A stretch of 64,000 bases of DNA from Mycobacterium paraense (GTDB lineage: Bacteria > Actinomycetota > Actinomycetes > Mycobacteriales > Mycobacteriaceae): the NCBI RefSeq assembly GCF_002101815.1, contig NZ_LQPM01000010.1, positions 248,001-312,000 of the forward strand. The letters run 5' to 3'. Below, in pieces: positions 7,487 through 17,723 of the stretch. Every line of letters begins with the position of its first letter. The stretch's first letter is position 1. Below the pieces are notes generated by a model. That model saw only the letters and a program-made list of their open reading frames with translations, had not been told where the DNA came from and did no database searches. A program made the translations under genes and the position numbers.

Positions 7487-8554
7487 TTAGTTGAGGTTGT
7501 AGAAGCGCTGGGCGTTGAGCCCGCCGATTTTTTCGCGCGCGTCCTCGCTGATGTCGGCGCGGGTGCGCAGGTGCTTGGTGCTCTCCGGCCATTCGCCGTC
7601 CCAGTGCGGATAGTCGCTGGCGAACATGATGAAGTCGGCGCCGAGCACGTCGATCACGCCGGGCAGGATCGGTTCTTCGGGCTCACACGTCACGAAGATG
7701 TTGCCGGCGGACAGGTATTCGTGCGGATCGCGGCGCCAGCCGCGCTCGACCCAGTCGCCCCGCTTCTCGTAATGCTCGTGCAGGCGATCGATGAAGAACG
7801 GCACCCAGCCCGCGCCCGCCTCCAGGAACGCGACCCGCAACCGGGGATGCCGCTCGAAGACGCCGCCGGAGACCATCGCGGTCATCGCCGTCATCTGGTC
7901 GAACGGAAAACTGATGCAGTGCACCTGGATGTAGTTGGTGAACCGGTCCACGCCGATCTTCGGCAGGTGAATGCCTGGAGCCCCGTGGACGCCCAGCGGC
8001 ATCTCCAGGTCGACGGCGGCCGCATAGAAGGGGTCGAGGTCCGGGTGGTCGAGGTTGCGGGTCTTGAGCGCGGGCGGCACCAGCGTCGCGACCAGCCCCA
8101 GCTCCTTGGCCTCGGTCATGACGTCGATGGCCGCCTGGCCGTGCTCGATCGGGGTCACGGCCACGCCGCGCAACCGGCCACCGGACGAGGCGCAGTAATC
8201 GGCGATCCACTGGTTGTAGAGGCGGGAGAACCCGGCGGCGAATTCGGGGTCCTCGAGGCTGGGCGCGCACAGCCCCATGCTCGGATACAGCACCATCGTG
8301 TCGATGTGATCGCGGTCGGCGTCGCCCAGCACACCCTCGGGTGAGCGGCAATTGATGTCGGGCGCCTTGCTGATCCCGTGCTCGGGCGGGCAGCCCGCTC
8401 CGGGACCCTGGTCCTCCGGATAGTTGCGGCCCTCGAACACCAGCCGCAGCCGCCCGTCGGTGCTGGGCTTGACGTGGTCGGGCCAGCGCTTGATCGCTTC
8501 GATCGCCAGGGAGGAGTTCTCGGCGACGTGTCCATCGGCATCGATGATTCGCAT
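7487..8554 (-). CDS. Amidohydrolase (ACMSD-like, amidohydrolase-2 family)
   Basis: 355 residues. [12 protein letters not shown] is the N-terminal metal-strand motif (the DxDGH variant in place of HxH), GVHGAPG carries a further His, and [16 protein letters not shown] is the characteristic C-terminal Asp/His motif; the end ...NAQRFYNLN is also typical. These TIM-barrel zinc enzymes decarboxylate or hydrolyse carboxylated substrates; the substrate is unknown. ATG at 8554 is chosen because homologues begin at the DADGH strand; longer frames lack conservation. It is divergent from the nanT-like gene, with 53 bases between the starts. Confidence 0.85.
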   Translation of the reverse strand: MRIIDADGHVAENSSLAIEAIKRWPDHVKPSTDGRLRLVFEGRNYPEDQGPGAGCPPEHGISKAPDINCRSPEGVLGDADRDHIDTMVLYPSMGLCAPSLEDPEFAAGFSRLYNQWIADYCASSGGRLRGVAVTPIEHGQAAIDVMTEAKELGLVATLVPPALKTRNLDHPDLDPFYAAAVDLEMPLGVHGAPGIHLPKIGVDRFTNYIQVHCISFPFDQMTAMTAMVSGGVFERHPRLRVAFLEAGAGWVPFFIDRLHEHYEKRGDWVERGWRRDPHEYLSAGNIFVTCEPEEPILPGVIDVLGADFIMFASDYPHWDGEWPESTKHLRTRADISEDAREKIGGLNAQRFYNLN

Positions 8555-8607
8555 GTATCCGGAACTTACTCTCGCGCATCGCCCCCCGGTACTGCACGAT
8601 TGCTCAA

Positions 8608-9882
8608 GTGAGCGCACAACCTTCCCGCCAGAAGTTGACGTCCGATCAGCGGAATTCCTTCATCGCGGCGTTGCTGGGCTGGACGATGGACGCCTTCGAC
8701 TACTTCATCGTCGTGCTGGTCTACGCCGACATCGCCAAGACCTTCCATATCAGCAAGGCGGAGGTCGCGTTCGTCACCACCGCCACCCTGCTGATGCGGC
8801 CCGTCGGCGCGCTGATATTCGGGCTGTGGGCCGACCGGGTCGGGCGGCGGCTTCCGCTGATGGTCGACGTGATCTTCTATTCCATCGTCGGATTCCTGTG
8901 CGCGTTCGCGCCCAACTTCACCGTGCTGGTGATCCTGCGTCTGCTCTACGGCATCGGGATGGGCGGGGAGTGGGGGCTGGGCGCGGCGCTCGCGATGGAG
9001 AAGGTTCCCGTCGAGCGGCGCGGGTTCTTCTCCGGGCTGCTGCAGGAGGGTTACGCCTTCGGCTATCTGCTGGCGAGCGTCGCCTCGCTGGTGGTGATGA
9101 ATTGGCTGGGCTTCTCGTGGCGCTGGCTGTTCGGGCTGAGCATCATCCCGGCGCTGGTCAGCCTGATCATCCGCTATCGCGTGGAGGAATCCGAGGTCTG
9201 GGAGGCCGCACAGGACCGGATGCGCCTCACCAGCACCAGGATTCGCGACGTGCTGCGGGACGCCGCGATCGTCCGCCGATTCATCTACCTGGTGCTGTTG
9301 ATGACCGCGTTCAACTGGATGAGCCACGGCACCCAGGACGTGTACCCGACCTTCCTGGGCGCGACCGGCAACCATGGCGCCGCGTTGTCCAGCGCCACCG
9401 TCAAGTGGATCGTGATCGTCTACAACCTCGGGGCCATCATCGGCGGGCTGGTGTTCGGGACACTGTCCCAGCGCTTCGGCCGCCGCCACACGATCATCTT
9501 CTGCGCGTTGTTGGGCCTGCCGATCGTGCCCCTGTTCGCCTACTCCCACACCGCGGCGATGCTGTGTCTCGGCTCGTTCCTCATGCAGGTCTGCGTGCAG
9601 GGCGCGTGGGGCGTCATCCCCGCGCACCTGACCGAGATGTCGCCCGACGCGATCCGGGGCCTCTACCCGGGCGTGACCTACCAGCTGGGAAACCTGCTGG
9701 CCGCGTTCAACCTGCCCATCCAGGAACGGTTGGCCGAGTCGCACGGCTATCCCTTCGCGCTGGCGGCCACGATCGTGCCGGTGCTGATCGCCGTGGCCTT
9801 CCTGACGTGGATCGGCAAGGATGCCACGGGCATTCGCTTTGGCACGGCCGAAAGCGCTTTCCTGCCCACCGAAATGGCGTGA
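8608..9882 (+). CDS. nanT: MFS transporter, NanT-like (sugar acid:H+ symporter type)
   Basis: 424 residues with about 12 membrane helices. [20 protein letters not shown] is the helix-1 signature with membrane Asp residues seen in NanT/aromatic-acid symporters; [13 protein letters not shown] is the MFS motif A between helices 2 and 3, repeated as [11 protein letters not shown] in the second half. [20 protein letters not shown] matches helix-4/5 motifs. It corresponds to Rv1902c (annotated NanT). The transported substrate is not proven; an organic acid or sialate-type acid is expected. GTG start. Only 2 bases separate its end from the convergent cinA. Confidence 0.85.
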   Translation: MSAQPSRQKLTSDQRNSFIAALLGWTMDAFDYFIVVLVYADIAKTFHISKAEVAFVTTATLLMRPVGALIFGLWADRVGRRLPLMVDVIFYSIVGFLCAFAPNFTVLVILRLLYGIGMGGEWGLGAALAMEKVPVERRGFFSGLLQEGYAFGYLLASVASLVVMNWLGFSWRWLFGLSIIPALVSLIIRYRVEESEVWEAAQDRMRLTSTRIRDVLRDAAIVRRFIYLVLLMTAFNWMSHGTQDVYPTFLGATGNHGAALSSATVKWIVIVYNLGAIIGGLVFGTLSQRFGRRHTIIFCALLGLPIVPLFAYSHTAAMLCLGSFLMQVCVQGAWGVIPAHLTEMSPDAIRGLYPGVTYQLGNLLAAFNLPIQERLAESHGYPFALAATIVPVLIAVAFLTWIGKDATGIRFGTAESAFLPTEMA

Positions 9883-9884
9883 AT

Positions 9885-11159
9885 TCAGTCGGCGCCGCCG
9901 AGCATGCGCCGCAGCAGGTGCATCGCCACCGTCGTCGACCGTTCCCGGACGTCCGACCGGTTGCCGGGTAGCCGCAGCGTCCGGGTGTCTGTGCGGCCGT
10001 CCGCCAGCATCACCGTGAAACACACTGTGCCGACCGGCTTTTCCGGTGTGCCGCCGCCCGGACCGGCGATCCCGGTGATCGCGACGGCGGTGTCGGCGCC
10101 GAAGCGTTTCAGCGCGCCGGCCGCCATCGCCTCGGCCACCGGCTCGGACACCGCCCCGTGTTGTTCGATCAGGGCGGGGTCGACGCCGAGCAGCCCGGCC
10201 TTCGCGTCGTTCGAATACGACACCACCCCGCCCGCCACATAGTCCGACGAACCCGCGCGGTCGGTCAGCCGCGCCGCCAACAGGCCCGCGGTGCAGGATT
10301 CCGCCGTCGCGATCCAGCGGCCCGCCAACAGTTTTGCAACCAGCTCGTCGACACTCGAGCCGTCTTCGGAGAAGATCTGCGGTGCGTGCCGGTCGCGCAG
10401 CAGCTGGGTCAGCTGCTGATAGGCGTCCGCGGCGTCCGGCTCGTACCGGGTGACCATTTCGACCTCGCCGCGCCGCAGGCAGGTGGTGATCTCGAGCGCG
10501 TCGAAACCGGGCACGGTCTTCTCGGCGTCGCGCAGGGTTTCGGCCAGGCCCGACTCCGGCAACCCGAACATGCGAATCATCTTCTGCTCGTAGGTCGTTC
10601 GGCCCGCGATCGCTTCCTGCGCGGTCGGGGTTTCGATGGCCCTGCGCCACATCGGCTGCAGCTCGCGCGGCGGCCCGGGAAGCACGATCACCGTGGGTTT
10701 GCCCGGTACGACGACGCCCGGCGCGGTGCCCACCGGATCGAGCACGTGCGCGCCCTCGGGGATCATCGCCTGCTTGCGGTTGGCCGCGCGTACGGCCTCG
10801 AAGTCGACGCCCTCGAAGCGCGCCATCAGATGTCTCAAGATGTCGGCGATCTTGTTCTCGGTTGCCTCGTCGAGGATTAACTCGCGGCCGCAAAACCGGG
10901 CCACGACTTCGACGGTCATGTCGTCGGCCGTGGGACCCAGGCCGCCGCTGGTGATGATCAGGTCGACGCCCTGCTCGGCCATGAATCGCAGCTGCGCCTC
11001 GATGTCGGCGGGGCGGTCGCCGCAGATCGTGATGTGCGCCAGCTCGACGCCCAGTTCCAGCAGGCGATCGGCGATCCACGGGCCGTTGGCGTCCTGGACG
11101 CGTCCGGTGAGGACTTCGGTTCCGGTGACAACGATGCCCGCGCGTGCGCTCACCGGCAT
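9885..11159 (-). CDS. cinA: CinA: competence/damage-inducible family, NMN amidohydrolase
   Basis: 424 residues in two domains. The N-terminal MoCF-like domain (about 1-170) has [19 protein letters not shown] and [16 protein letters not shown], as in ADP-ribose pyrophosphatase-type CinA. The C-terminal PncC domain (about 255-424) has [17 protein letters not shown], the [11 protein letters not shown] segment and [20 protein letters not shown] with the catalytic Ser/Lys area of nicotinamide-nucleotide amidases. Length matches Rv1901. In mycobacteria CinA has been linked to NAD-adduct hydrolysis and drug tolerance. ATG at 11159. Confidence 0.92.
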   Translation of the reverse strand: MPVSARAGIVVTGTEVLTGRVQDANGPWIADRLLELGVELAHITICGDRPADIEAQLRFMAEQGVDLIITSGGLGPTADDMTVEVVARFCGRELILDEATENKIADILRHLMARFEGVDFEAVRAANRKQAMIPEGAHVLDPVGTAPGVVVPGKPTVIVLPGPPRELQPMWRRAIETPTAQEAIAGRTTYEQKMIRMFGLPESGLAETLRDAEKTVPGFDALEITTCLRRGEVEMVTRYEPDAADAYQQLTQLLRDRHAPQIFSEDGSSVDELVAKLLAGRWIATAESCTAGLLAARLTDRAGSSDYVAGGVVSYSNDAKAGLLGVDPALIEQHGAVSEPVAEAMAAGALKRFGADTAVAITGIAGPGGGTPEKPVGTVCFTVMLADGRTDTRTLRLPGNRSDVRERSTTVAMHLLRRMLGGAD

Positions 11160-11230
11160 GAGCCTACTGAACCGGCGTGCGGCCGTGGCGAGGCTCCGCA
11201 GCCTCGCCGTGGCGATCGCGTCGGGCTCGT

Positions 11231-11518
11231 CTACCGGCCGGGCTGGCCCGGTTGACCGGGCTGACCGGGCTGACCCGGTTGGCCGGGTTGGCCGCCGCGG
11301 CCGGGCGCGCCTCCGTCACCGCCTCGGCCGCCATCGCCGCCCCGGCCGCCGGGGCCGCCCGCGCCTCCGTCACCGCCTGGGCCTCCGTCACCGCCTCGGC
11401 CGCCGGCGCCGCCTGCTCCCCCGGCGCCGCCCGCTCCCCCCACGCCTCCGGCTCCGCCGGCCTCATCGGGTTGGCCGGGCCCGCCACTCATCGGTGTTTC
11501 GCTGGTCATTCCGTTCAC
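11231..11518 (-). CDS. Gly-rich, collagen-like small protein
   Basis: 95 residues: a short polar head ([19 protein letters not shown]), then GGAGGxGG repeats (about residues 20-42), [11 protein letters not shown] units to ~75, and a C-terminal run of six GQP triplets. No signal peptide, membrane helix or PE domain is present. GGAGAGG five bases before the GTG at 11518 supports translation; an ATG at 11509 is an alternative. It sits 71 bases upstream of cinA on the same strand. Low complexity makes gene prediction uncertain; the opposite strand would read as Arg/Ala-rich filler. Function unknown. Confidence 0.55.
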   Translation of the reverse strand: MNGMTSETPMSGGPGQPDEAGGAGGVGGAGGAGGAGGAGGRGGDGGPGGDGGAGGPGGRGGDGGRGGDGGAPGRGGQPGQPGQPGQPGQPGQPGR

Positions 11519-11609
11519 ACCCGCCTCTCCGTGGAGCCAGACCAGCGTATTCGTCCCGGTTTGCGAGAGCTAGCTCCAGCGGAAATGCACACGGGCGGAC
11601 AATGAACCG

Positions 11610-12104
11610 ATGATCGAGTTAGAGGTAGTGCAGGCCGACGTCACCAAGCTCGAACTCGACGCGATCACCAACGCCGCCAACACCCAGCTGCGGCACGGCG
11701 GCGGCGTCGCCGCGGCCATTGCCCGGGCCGGCGGACCCGACGTGCAGCGCGAATCGACCGACAAGGCGCCGATCGGGCTCGGGGAGGCCGTGGAGACCAC
11801 CGCCGGCGACATGCCGGCGCGCTACGTCATCCACGCGGCGACTATGGAACTCGGCGGCCCGACCTCGGCCGAGATCATCACCAGGGCGACCGGCGCCACG
11901 TTGCGCAAGGCCGACGAACTGGGCTGCCGCTCGCTGGCCCTGGTCGCGTTCGGCACCGGCGTCGGCGGTTTTCCGTTCGACGAGGCGGCACGGCTGATGG
12001 TGGACGTCGTCCGGCAGCACCGGGCGACCTCGCTGGAGAAAGTCGTGTTCGCCGTGCACGGCGACGCGGCGGAGCGGGCGTTCCGGGACGCCGTGTCGGG
12101 TTAG
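11610..12104 (+). CDS. Macro domain protein (ADP-ribose binding/hydrolase fold)
   Basis: 164 residues covering one macro domain: [22 protein letters not shown] (ADP-ribose adenine/Asp contact), [16 protein letters not shown] (the catalytic-loop NAAN...GGGVA pattern), YVIHAA and [21 protein letters not shown] (diphosphate loop). It aligns with the macro-domain part of M. tuberculosis LppD (Rv1899c), but that protein is longer and annotated as a lipoprotein; no lipobox is present here, so this version is cytosolic. Likely binds or hydrolyses ADP-ribose or O-acetyl-ADP-ribose. Its 3' end overlaps the convergent gene by four bases. Confidence 0.85.
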   Translation: MIELEVVQADVTKLELDAITNAANTQLRHGGGVAAAIARAGGPDVQRESTDKAPIGLGEAVETTAGDMPARYVIHAATMELGGPTSAEIITRATGATLRKADELGCRSLALVAFGTGVGGFPFDEAARLMVDVVRQHRATSLEKVVFAVHGDAAERAFRDAVSG

Positions 12105-12406
12105 CCGCCGGACAGGTGGCGCTCGACGGAGGTGACCTTCTGCGTCATCGCGTCCCGGGCCGAGGCCCGCGAATCCACCTTGATCACCGTGCTGACTCTG
12201 GGCGCCCGCGCGGCCACCGCCTCGACCGCGCGCTGCACGACGGCCATCACTTCCTCCCAGGTGTCGCCCTCGATCACGGTGAACATGGCATCGGTCTTAT
12301 TCGGCAGCCCGGATTGGCGTACCACCCGAACCGCCTCGGCAACGATCTCTCCGACGCCCTCGCCAACGCCCAGCGGGGTGACGGAAAACGCGACGAGTAC
12401 GGACAC
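12101..12406 (-). CDS. MTH1187/YkoF-type thiamine-binding family protein
   Basis: 101 residues: [31 protein letters not shown]...TKTDAMF-type sequence ([29 protein letters not shown]) and [15 protein letters not shown]. This small ferredoxin-like fold family (PF01910) is annotated as thiamine-binding and forms tetramers. It corresponds to Rv1898. Role in the cell unproven. GTG start, convergent with the macro-domain gene (4-base overlap), and divergent from dtd, with 51 bases between the starts. Confidence 0.82.
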   Translation of the reverse strand: MSVLVAFSVTPLGVGEGVGEIVAEAVRVVRQSGLPNKTDAMFTVIEGDTWEEVMAVVQRAVEAVAARAPRVSTVIKVDSRASARDAMTQKVTSVERHLSGG

Positions 12407-12457
12407 GTCACGAGCCTACCCACCGTTATCGAGCCGGGCCTGGCAGCATCGAGGGCC

Positions 12458-12889
12458 ATGCGGGTTCTGGTGCAACGGGTCTCGTCGGCATCGGTGTCGG
12501 TCGACGGCCGGCTGGTGGGCGCTATCCGGCCGGCCGGTCAGGGCCTGCTGGCTTTCGTCGGGGTCACTCACGACGACGATCCCGGCAAGGCGCGACGTTT
12601 GGCTGAAAAGCTCTGGTATCTACGGATTCTCGCCGACGAACGGGCCGCCGCCGATGTCCAGGCGCCGATCCTGGTGGTAAGCCAGTTCACTTTGTACGCC
12701 GACACCGCCAAGGGCCGGCGCCCGTCCTGGAACGCGGCCGCCCCCGGCGCGGTGGCCGAACCGCTGGTCGAAGCGTTCGCCGAGGCGTTGCGCGCGCTGG
12801 GCGCCGACGTGCAGACCGGCGTCTTCGGCGCGAATATGCAGGTCGAGCTGGTCAACGACGGACCGGTCACGGTGATTCTCGAGATTTGA
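12458..12889 (+). CDS. dtd: D-aminoacyl-tRNA deacylase
   Basis: 143 residues. [17 protein letters not shown] is the family N-terminus, SQFTLY at 75-80 carries the SQxTL catalytic motif, and [11 protein letters not shown] near the C-terminus is the NxGPVT motif that forms the cross-dimer cis Gly-Pro selectivity loop. It removes D-amino acids (and glycine from tRNA-Ala) from mischarged tRNA in the cytoplasm. ATG at 12458 gives the standard length; longer in-frame starts are rejected. The presence of a D-amino-acid oxidase gene 9 kb away is suggestive but no direct link is visible. Confidence 0.92.
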   Translation: MRVLVQRVSSASVSVDGRLVGAIRPAGQGLLAFVGVTHDDDPGKARRLAEKLWYLRILADERAAADVQAPILVVSQFTLYADTAKGRRPSWNAAAPGAVAEPLVEAFAEALRALGADVQTGVFGANMQVELVNDGPVTVILEI

Positions 12890-12955
12890 CCGCACCACCG
12901 CAGGTACCTTGGTTGAGGTCGGCTTGGTGACCGAACCTGACGTGAGGGGGCGACC

Positions 12956-13873
12956 ATGAGCACTTCCCCTGAATTCGGGTCGCTTCGCTCCGATGACGAT
13001 CAGTGGGACATCGTCAGCGGCGTGGGCTACACCGCGCTGCTGGTGGCGGGATGGCGTGCGCTGCACGCCCTCAGCCCGGAGCCGCTGGTCCGCGACGAAT
13101 ACGCGCGGGTTTTCATCGCCGCCGCGCAGGACCCGTATCTGGCGGGCGTGCTTGCCAATCCGGGAACCACGGAGGACGAGACGGCATTCCCGCGCCTCTA
13201 CGGCGTGCAGACGCGGTTCTTCGACGACTTCTTCGCCTCCGCCGGCGCGGCGGGCATCCGGCAGGCGGTGATCGTCGCCGCGGGATTGGACTCCCGCGCG
13301 TACCGCCTTGACTGGCCCGCTGGCACAACGGTTTTCGAGGTTGACCTGCCGAAGGTCCTCGAGTTCAAGGGGCGCGTGCTCGGCGAGCATGGCGCCACGC
13401 CCAAAGCCCGCAGGATCGAGGTCGGCGCCGATCTGCGGACCGACTGGTCGCGGCGGTTGGAAACGGCGGGCTTCGACACCGAGACCCCCAGCGCCTGGTC
13501 GGTGGAGGGCGTGCTGCCCTATCTGACCGACGAAGCCCAGAACGCCCTCTTCACCCGCATCAGCGGGCTCAGCGCCCCGGGCAGCCGAATCGCCATAGGC
13601 GCGCTGGGATCCCGCTTGGACCGCGAGCAGCTCGCCGCCCTGGAAACCGACCACCCCGGGGTCAACATGTCCGGAGATGTGGACTTCTCCGCCCTCACCT
13701 ACGAGCCCAAGGGCGAGCCCGCGGAATGGCTCGCCGCGCACGGCTGGGCCGTCGAACCCGTCCGCAACACGCTCGACCTGCAGGCCGGCTACGGGATGAC
13801 CCCGCCGGAGGTGGACGTCAAGATCGACGCGTTCATGCGGTCCCAATACATCACGGCGACGCGGTCGGGGTGA
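12956..13873 (+). CDS. SAM-dependent methyltransferase (mycobacterial Rv1896c/LCM-type family)
   Basis: 305 residues of the large mycobacterial TIGR00027 family: [16 protein letters not shown] at the start, [37 protein letters not shown] (SAM-binding GLDSRAYRL and acidic EVD), and [14 protein letters not shown]. Its closest positional counterpart is Rv1896c. Members are putative O-methyltransferases of unknown substrate. GTGA overlap with the following HAD gene indicates coupling. AGGGGGCGACC lies before the ATG. Confidence 0.9.
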   Translation: MSTSPEFGSLRSDDDQWDIVSGVGYTALLVAGWRALHALSPEPLVRDEYARVFIAAAQDPYLAGVLANPGTTEDETAFPRLYGVQTRFFDDFFASAGAAGIRQAVIVAAGLDSRAYRLDWPAGTTVFEVDLPKVLEFKGRVLGEHGATPKARRIEVGADLRTDWSRRLETAGFDTETPSAWSVEGVLPYLTDEAQNALFTRISGLSAPGSRIAIGALGSRLDREQLAALETDHPGVNMSGDVDFSALTYEPKGEPAEWLAAHGWAVEPVRNTLDLQAGYGMTPPEVDVKIDAFMRSQYITATRSG

Positions 13874-14631
13874 GCCGAATGGTGCCGCTCACGAGGCTCT
13901 CGCCCGCCGACGCCATCGCGGAGATCGGCGCCAGCACACCGGGGCCCGGGATCGGCGCCTTCTTCGATCTCGACGGCACGCTGGTGGACGGCTTCACCGC
14001 CGCGGTGCACGTCGGTGATCGGATTCGTCGGCGCCAGGCCGGGCTCGGCGAACTCCTCGGGGTGTTCGAAGCGGCGCTGCGGTTCCGCTTCGGTCGGTTG
14101 GAGTTCGAACACCTCATCGTGCGGGCGGCCGGTTACCTGCGCGGGGAGTCGCTGACCGAGCTCAACGACCTGGGCGATCGCCTCTTCACGGAACGCGTTG
14201 CCGCGCGGCTGTATTCGCACATGCATGACATCGTCCAGGCGCACCAGGCGCGCGGGCACACCGTCGTGCTGAGTTCGTCGGCGCTGTCCATTCAGGCCTT
14301 GCCCGTAGCACGCTTCCTCGGCATTTCCAACGTGCAGTGCAACCATTTCGAGCTCGACGAGCACGGAAGGCTGACCGGCGGGATCGTCAAGCCGATCGTG
14401 TGGGGGGCCACCAAGGCCGCGGCCGTGCAGCAATTCTGTTCCGCCAACGGCGTTGCGGTGGAGCGGAGTTACTTCTACGCCGACGGTGACGAGGATGCGG
14501 CGTCGATGTCGGTCGTCGGGTGTCCGCGGCCGGTGAACCCCCGCTCCGGGCTCGCCGCGGCGGCCGCGGCGCACGGGTGGCCGGTGATGTGCCTCGCGTC
14601 TGGCCGCCGCCGAGTCCGGAGGCGGCGTTAG
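13870..14631 (+). CDS. HAD-IB family phosphatase
   Basis: 253 residues. [12 protein letters not shown] at about 30-41 is HAD motif I (nucleophile Asp plus +2 Asp), [11 protein letters not shown] is motif II (Ser), [12 protein letters not shown] gives the motif III Lys and [14 protein letters not shown] the motif IV acidic pair. The helical cap between motifs I and II identifies subclass IB, as in SerB-like phosphoserine phosphatases and lysophosphatidate phosphatases. Substrate unknown. GTG at 13870 overlaps the methyltransferase stop; ATG at 13879 is the alternative. It ends in a four-base convergent overlap with the dehydrogenase gene. Confidence 0.85.
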   Translation: MSRMVPLTRLSPADAIAEIGASTPGPGIGAFFDLDGTLVDGFTAAVHVGDRIRRRQAGLGELLGVFEAALRFRFGRLEFEHLIVRAAGYLRGESLTELNDLGDRLFTERVAARLYSHMHDIVQAHQARGHTVVLSSSALSIQALPVARFLGISNVQCNHFELDEHGRLTGGIVKPIVWGATKAAAVQQFCSANGVAVERSYFYADGDEDAASMSVVGCPRPVNPRSGLAAAAAAHGWPVMCLASGRRRVRRRR

Positions 14632-15653
14632 GGCGTCAGCAGGACCTTCACCTCGTCGCCGGACCGCGCCTGGGCGGTCTCGTAGCCCTTGGCCGCCTCG
14701 TCCAACGGCAGCGTCGTGGTGAAGACGCCGTCGACGTCGAGCCGCCCGGATTGCAGCAGCGGGATCAGCTCCGGCCAGGTGCGCTGCACCGGCGCGGTGG
14801 TCATCCGCAGCGTGATGCTGCGAATCAGGCAGCCCAGCGCGTTGAGGGGAAACGGATTCATATCGTGCACACCGACAACCGAGACGGTGCCGCCCGGCCG
14901 CACCGCATTCAGCGCGTCGGTCAGCGACGCGTCGGTGGCGACGGCGTCGATCACGGCGTCGGCGCCGCGTCCGCCCGTGGCGGCCAGGATGGCCTCCACC
15001 GCCGGCGGCTTGACGGGCGTCGCTCCCCACGCGGCGGCGCGGTCCAGCCGCCCGTCGACGCGGTCGACGGCGAAAACCGTTGCGGCGCCGTGAAAGAATG
15101 CACTGCGCAGGGCGCACAGGCCCACCGCGCCCAGGCCGATGACCGCCACCGTCCCACCGGGTGGAATATCGGCCCGCTGGGCCGCCGCCCAGCCGGTGGC
15201 CAGGTTGTCGGTGAGCAGCAGCGCCTGCTCGGTGCTGATCCCGTCGGGCGTCTTGAGCAGCTGGAAGTCGGCCGCGGGCACGGCCAGCAGGTCGGCCTGC
15301 GCGCCGGGAAGCACGCCGCCACCGAAGATCTGAAATCCGGAAAAGCACATCACCGGGTCGCGCGTGGCGCATCCCGGGCAGGCGCCGCAGCCGGTCACCG
15401 ATGACACCATGACCTGGTCGCCGACCTTCACGGTGCGCACCTCGGGCCCGACTTCGACGACGGTGCCGACCGCTTCGTGGCCCAGCGTCATGGGCGCGGC
15501 CAGCGGATAGTCGCCCTCGTAGAAGTGCAGATCGGATCCGCAGATTCCGGCGGCGGTGACCGAGACGATCGCTCCGTCCGGGCCGGACAGTGCCGGATCG
15601 GGGCGCGTGTCGACCTCGATATTGCGTGGCCCGTCGAGGACTACCGTTCGCAT
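14628..15653 (-). CDS. Zinc-dependent dehydrogenase (threonine dehydrogenase-like), Rv1895-type
   Basis: 341 residues of the medium-chain family. AAGICGSDLHFYEGDYP supplies the catalytic Zn Cys, GHEAVGTVVEVG the His-Glu, CGACPGCATRDPVMC the four structural Zn cysteines, and VIGLGAVGLCALRSAF the NAD(P) Rossmann motif. It matches Rv1895 in sequence and in position beside the Rv1896c-type methyltransferase. The substrate is likely an alcohol or polyol. ATG at 15653, followed 10 bases upstream by the end of the monooxygenase gene on the same strand, so a two-gene transcript is likely. Confidence 0.88.
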   Translation of the reverse strand: MRTVVLDGPRNIEVDTRPDPALSGPDGAIVSVTAAGICGSDLHFYEGDYPLAAPMTLGHEAVGTVVEVGPEVRTVKVGDQVMVSSVTGCGACPGCATRDPVMCFSGFQIFGGGVLPGAQADLLAVPAADFQLLKTPDGISTEQALLLTDNLATGWAAAQRADIPPGGTVAVIGLGAVGLCALRSAFFHGAATVFAVDRVDGRLDRAAAWGATPVKPPAVEAILAATGGRGADAVIDAVATDASLTDALNAVRPGGTVSVVGVHDMNPFPLNALGCLIRSITLRMTTAPVQRTWPELIPLLQSGRLDVDGVFTTTLPLDEAAKGYETAQARSGDEVKVLLTP

Positions 15654-15663
15654 GGTGACGCGC

Positions 15664-17595
15664 TCACTTTCCTTGCCGCAGGACGAATTGGGACCAGTCG
15701 GGCTCGCGCACCGCGGCCCAGTACTCGTTGAGGCGCCACGGGCTGACCGTGTGGATCTCCCCGTCGGCGTTCTTGAAGTAGGAGTGCTTGACCGCGGGAT
15801 GCGACCACACCATCTTCTTGATCTGCGTCTGTGTCCGCCGATGCCACTCGGTGGCCGCTTCGGCCCGCGGCTCCATCGACAGCAGGTTCTCCTCGGCCAG
15901 CCGCTGGAGGCACTGGTCGATGTAGCGCATCTGGAGCTCGGACTGGAAGATCAAACTGCCGCCATGGGCGAGATGCGTTCCGGGCCCGTAGATGATGAAG
16001 AAGTTCGGGAATCCCGGCACCGTGATCCCGAGATAGGCGTACGGCCGGCTCCCCCACATCTGGTGCAGGTCAATCCCATTGCGGCCGATCACTTTTAGCG
16101 GCCACAACACATCGGTGTGGCGAAACCCGGTCGCATAGACGATGACGTCGGCCGGGTGCGTCACGCCGTCCTGCGTGACCACGCCGTGCGGTGTGATCTG
16201 CTGGATCGGCGTGCGCACCAACTCGACGTTGTCGCGTTGCAGCGTCTGCAGCCAGCTGCCGTTGTCCTGCAGCGTCCGCTTCCCGGTCGCGGGATAGTCG
16301 GGCAAGACCTTGTCCAGCAACTCGTGCCCTTCGCCGACCTGGCTGGTGATCCACTGCGCGAACATCATTCGGGCGGCGGCGTTGATGTCGCTGACGGCGT
16401 AGTCCTGATCGGCGTAGTTGGGGTCGCCCTCCGCGGCGTCGAGCCCCTTGTCGGCGCCCGGCCAGAGCACCAGGAACCGGTACCAGCGGCCGTAGAAGGG
16501 CAGGTGGCGCATCGCCCAGCGCACCCCGTCGCCGACCTCGTCGTGGTACATGGTGTTCGGGAACATCCACTGGGCGGTGCGCTGGAACACGGTGAGCTTC
16601 TCGACCTGGCCGGCGATCGCCGGCGCGATCTGGAAGCCGCTGGCGCCGGCGCCGATGAGCGCGACCCGCTTGCCGGTCAGGTCAACCGAGTGGTCCCAGG
16701 CCGCCGAGTGAAACGACGGACCCTCGAAGGTATCGGCGCCGTCGAACTCGGGGATGTTGGGCCGGTTCAGCTGGCCGACTGCGGTCAGGACGGCCCGCGC
16801 GGTGATCGTGCTCGTCTGGCCGTCCGGGCCGCGCAGCGTCACGTTCCACGACCCGTTGGCATTGTCCCAGCGCGCCTCGACGACTTCCGTGTTCCACCGG
16901 ATGTGCTCGGCCAGGCCGTGCTTGTTCATCACCTGGGTGAAATAGTCGCGCAGCTCGTATTGCTCGGCGAAGAAGTGCGTCCAGTCGTTGTTGGGTTCGA
17001 AGCTGTAGCAATAGAAGTGGTTTGCGACGTCCACGCGGGCTCCGGGATAGCTGTTCTCCCACCAGGTTCCGCCGGGCCCGGCATTTTTCTCGACGATGGT
17101 GAAGGGAATGTTGGCCTGCTTGAGCCGGACGCCGGCCAGCAGACCGGACTCGCCGCAGCCGATCACCAGCACGGGCAGTTCGGCGGCGGACTCCGCCGGC
17201 AGGGCGGCCGGGCGGCGCGGGTCGACGCCCTCGAGATCCATCTCTTCCAGGACCAGCGGCAGGTAGTCGTCGGTGACGTGTTCGCAGGCCGCCCAGTCCA
17301 TCATCTCCCGAATCAGGTCGAGGCTCAGCGGCTCGGGTTCGGGGCAACCGCGGTCCCGGTAGTCGGTGAGCACCGGCAGCGCCGCCGCGCGGGCCCGCGC
17401 CTTGTCCTCCTCGGACATGAAGCCTTGAACCTCGTTGAGGAAGATGCCCATCGGCTTGAAGTCGCGGATGAACCGGGGGTCGCCGGTGATGTGGACGAGC
17501 GAGAGCAGCAGCGTTGGGATGCTGACATCCTCGAGCGCGGCGGCGATCTCGTCCGTCGGCGTGGTGAAGGGCTGGCCGGCGTAGCGGCTGCGCAT
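15664..17595 (-). CDS. Baeyer-Villiger-type flavin monooxygenase with N-terminal extension
   Basis: 643 residues. The FAD motif VLVIGCGESGLLAGVRL starts near residue 145, GGTWWENSYPGARVD follows, FEGPSFHSAAWD is the Baeyer-Villiger fingerprint (FxGxxxHxxxW) and the NADPH motif VALIGAGASG follows it; ATGFRHTDVLWP is a conserved C-terminal segment. The first ~140 residues are an extra helical domain rich in Leu/Asp/Glu, seen in a subset of mycobacterial and rhodococcal BVMOs. It should oxidise ketones to esters with NADPH and O2; the ketone is unknown. ATG at 17595 has AGGATC upstream. Confidence 0.88.
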   Translation of the reverse strand: MRSRYAGQPFTTPTDEIAAALEDVSIPTLLLSLVHITGDPRFIRDFKPMGIFLNEVQGFMSEEDKARARAAALPVLTDYRDRGCPEPEPLSLDLIREMMDWAACEHVTDDYLPLVLEEMDLEGVDPRRPAALPAESAAELPVLVIGCGESGLLAGVRLKQANIPFTIVEKNAGPGGTWWENSYPGARVDVANHFYCYSFEPNNDWTHFFAEQYELRDYFTQVMNKHGLAEHIRWNTEVVEARWDNANGSWNVTLRGPDGQTSTITARAVLTAVGQLNRPNIPEFDGADTFEGPSFHSAAWDHSVDLTGKRVALIGAGASGFQIAPAIAGQVEKLTVFQRTAQWMFPNTMYHDEVGDGVRWAMRHLPFYGRWYRFLVLWPGADKGLDAAEGDPNYADQDYAVSDINAAARMMFAQWITSQVGEGHELLDKVLPDYPATGKRTLQDNGSWLQTLQRDNVELVRTPIQQITPHGVVTQDGVTHPADVIVYATGFRHTDVLWPLKVIGRNGIDLHQMWGSRPYAYLGITVPGFPNFFIIYGPGTHLAHGGSLIFQSELQMRYIDQCLQRLAEENLLSMEPRAEAATEWHRRTQTQIKKMVWSHPAVKHSYFKNADGEIHTVSPWRLNEYWAAVREPDWSQFVLRQGK

Positions 17596-17723
17596 CAAGC
17601 CGATCCTTCCGGTAGGCGGGGGCCGTGAATTACGCTACTGGGCGTTTCGTAATTGCCGGCACCACGCTACCCCGTTGCGGCGCAGACGATCAAGGATCGG
17701 CGCGCCGCCCGTCGGATGTGCCG

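Noticed and set aside
8566..11079. Leftward frame of over 800 codons across nanT and cinA
   Set aside because: It is mostly Arg/Asp/Pro-rich low-complexity sequence opposite or out of frame with two well-supported genes; no domain seen.
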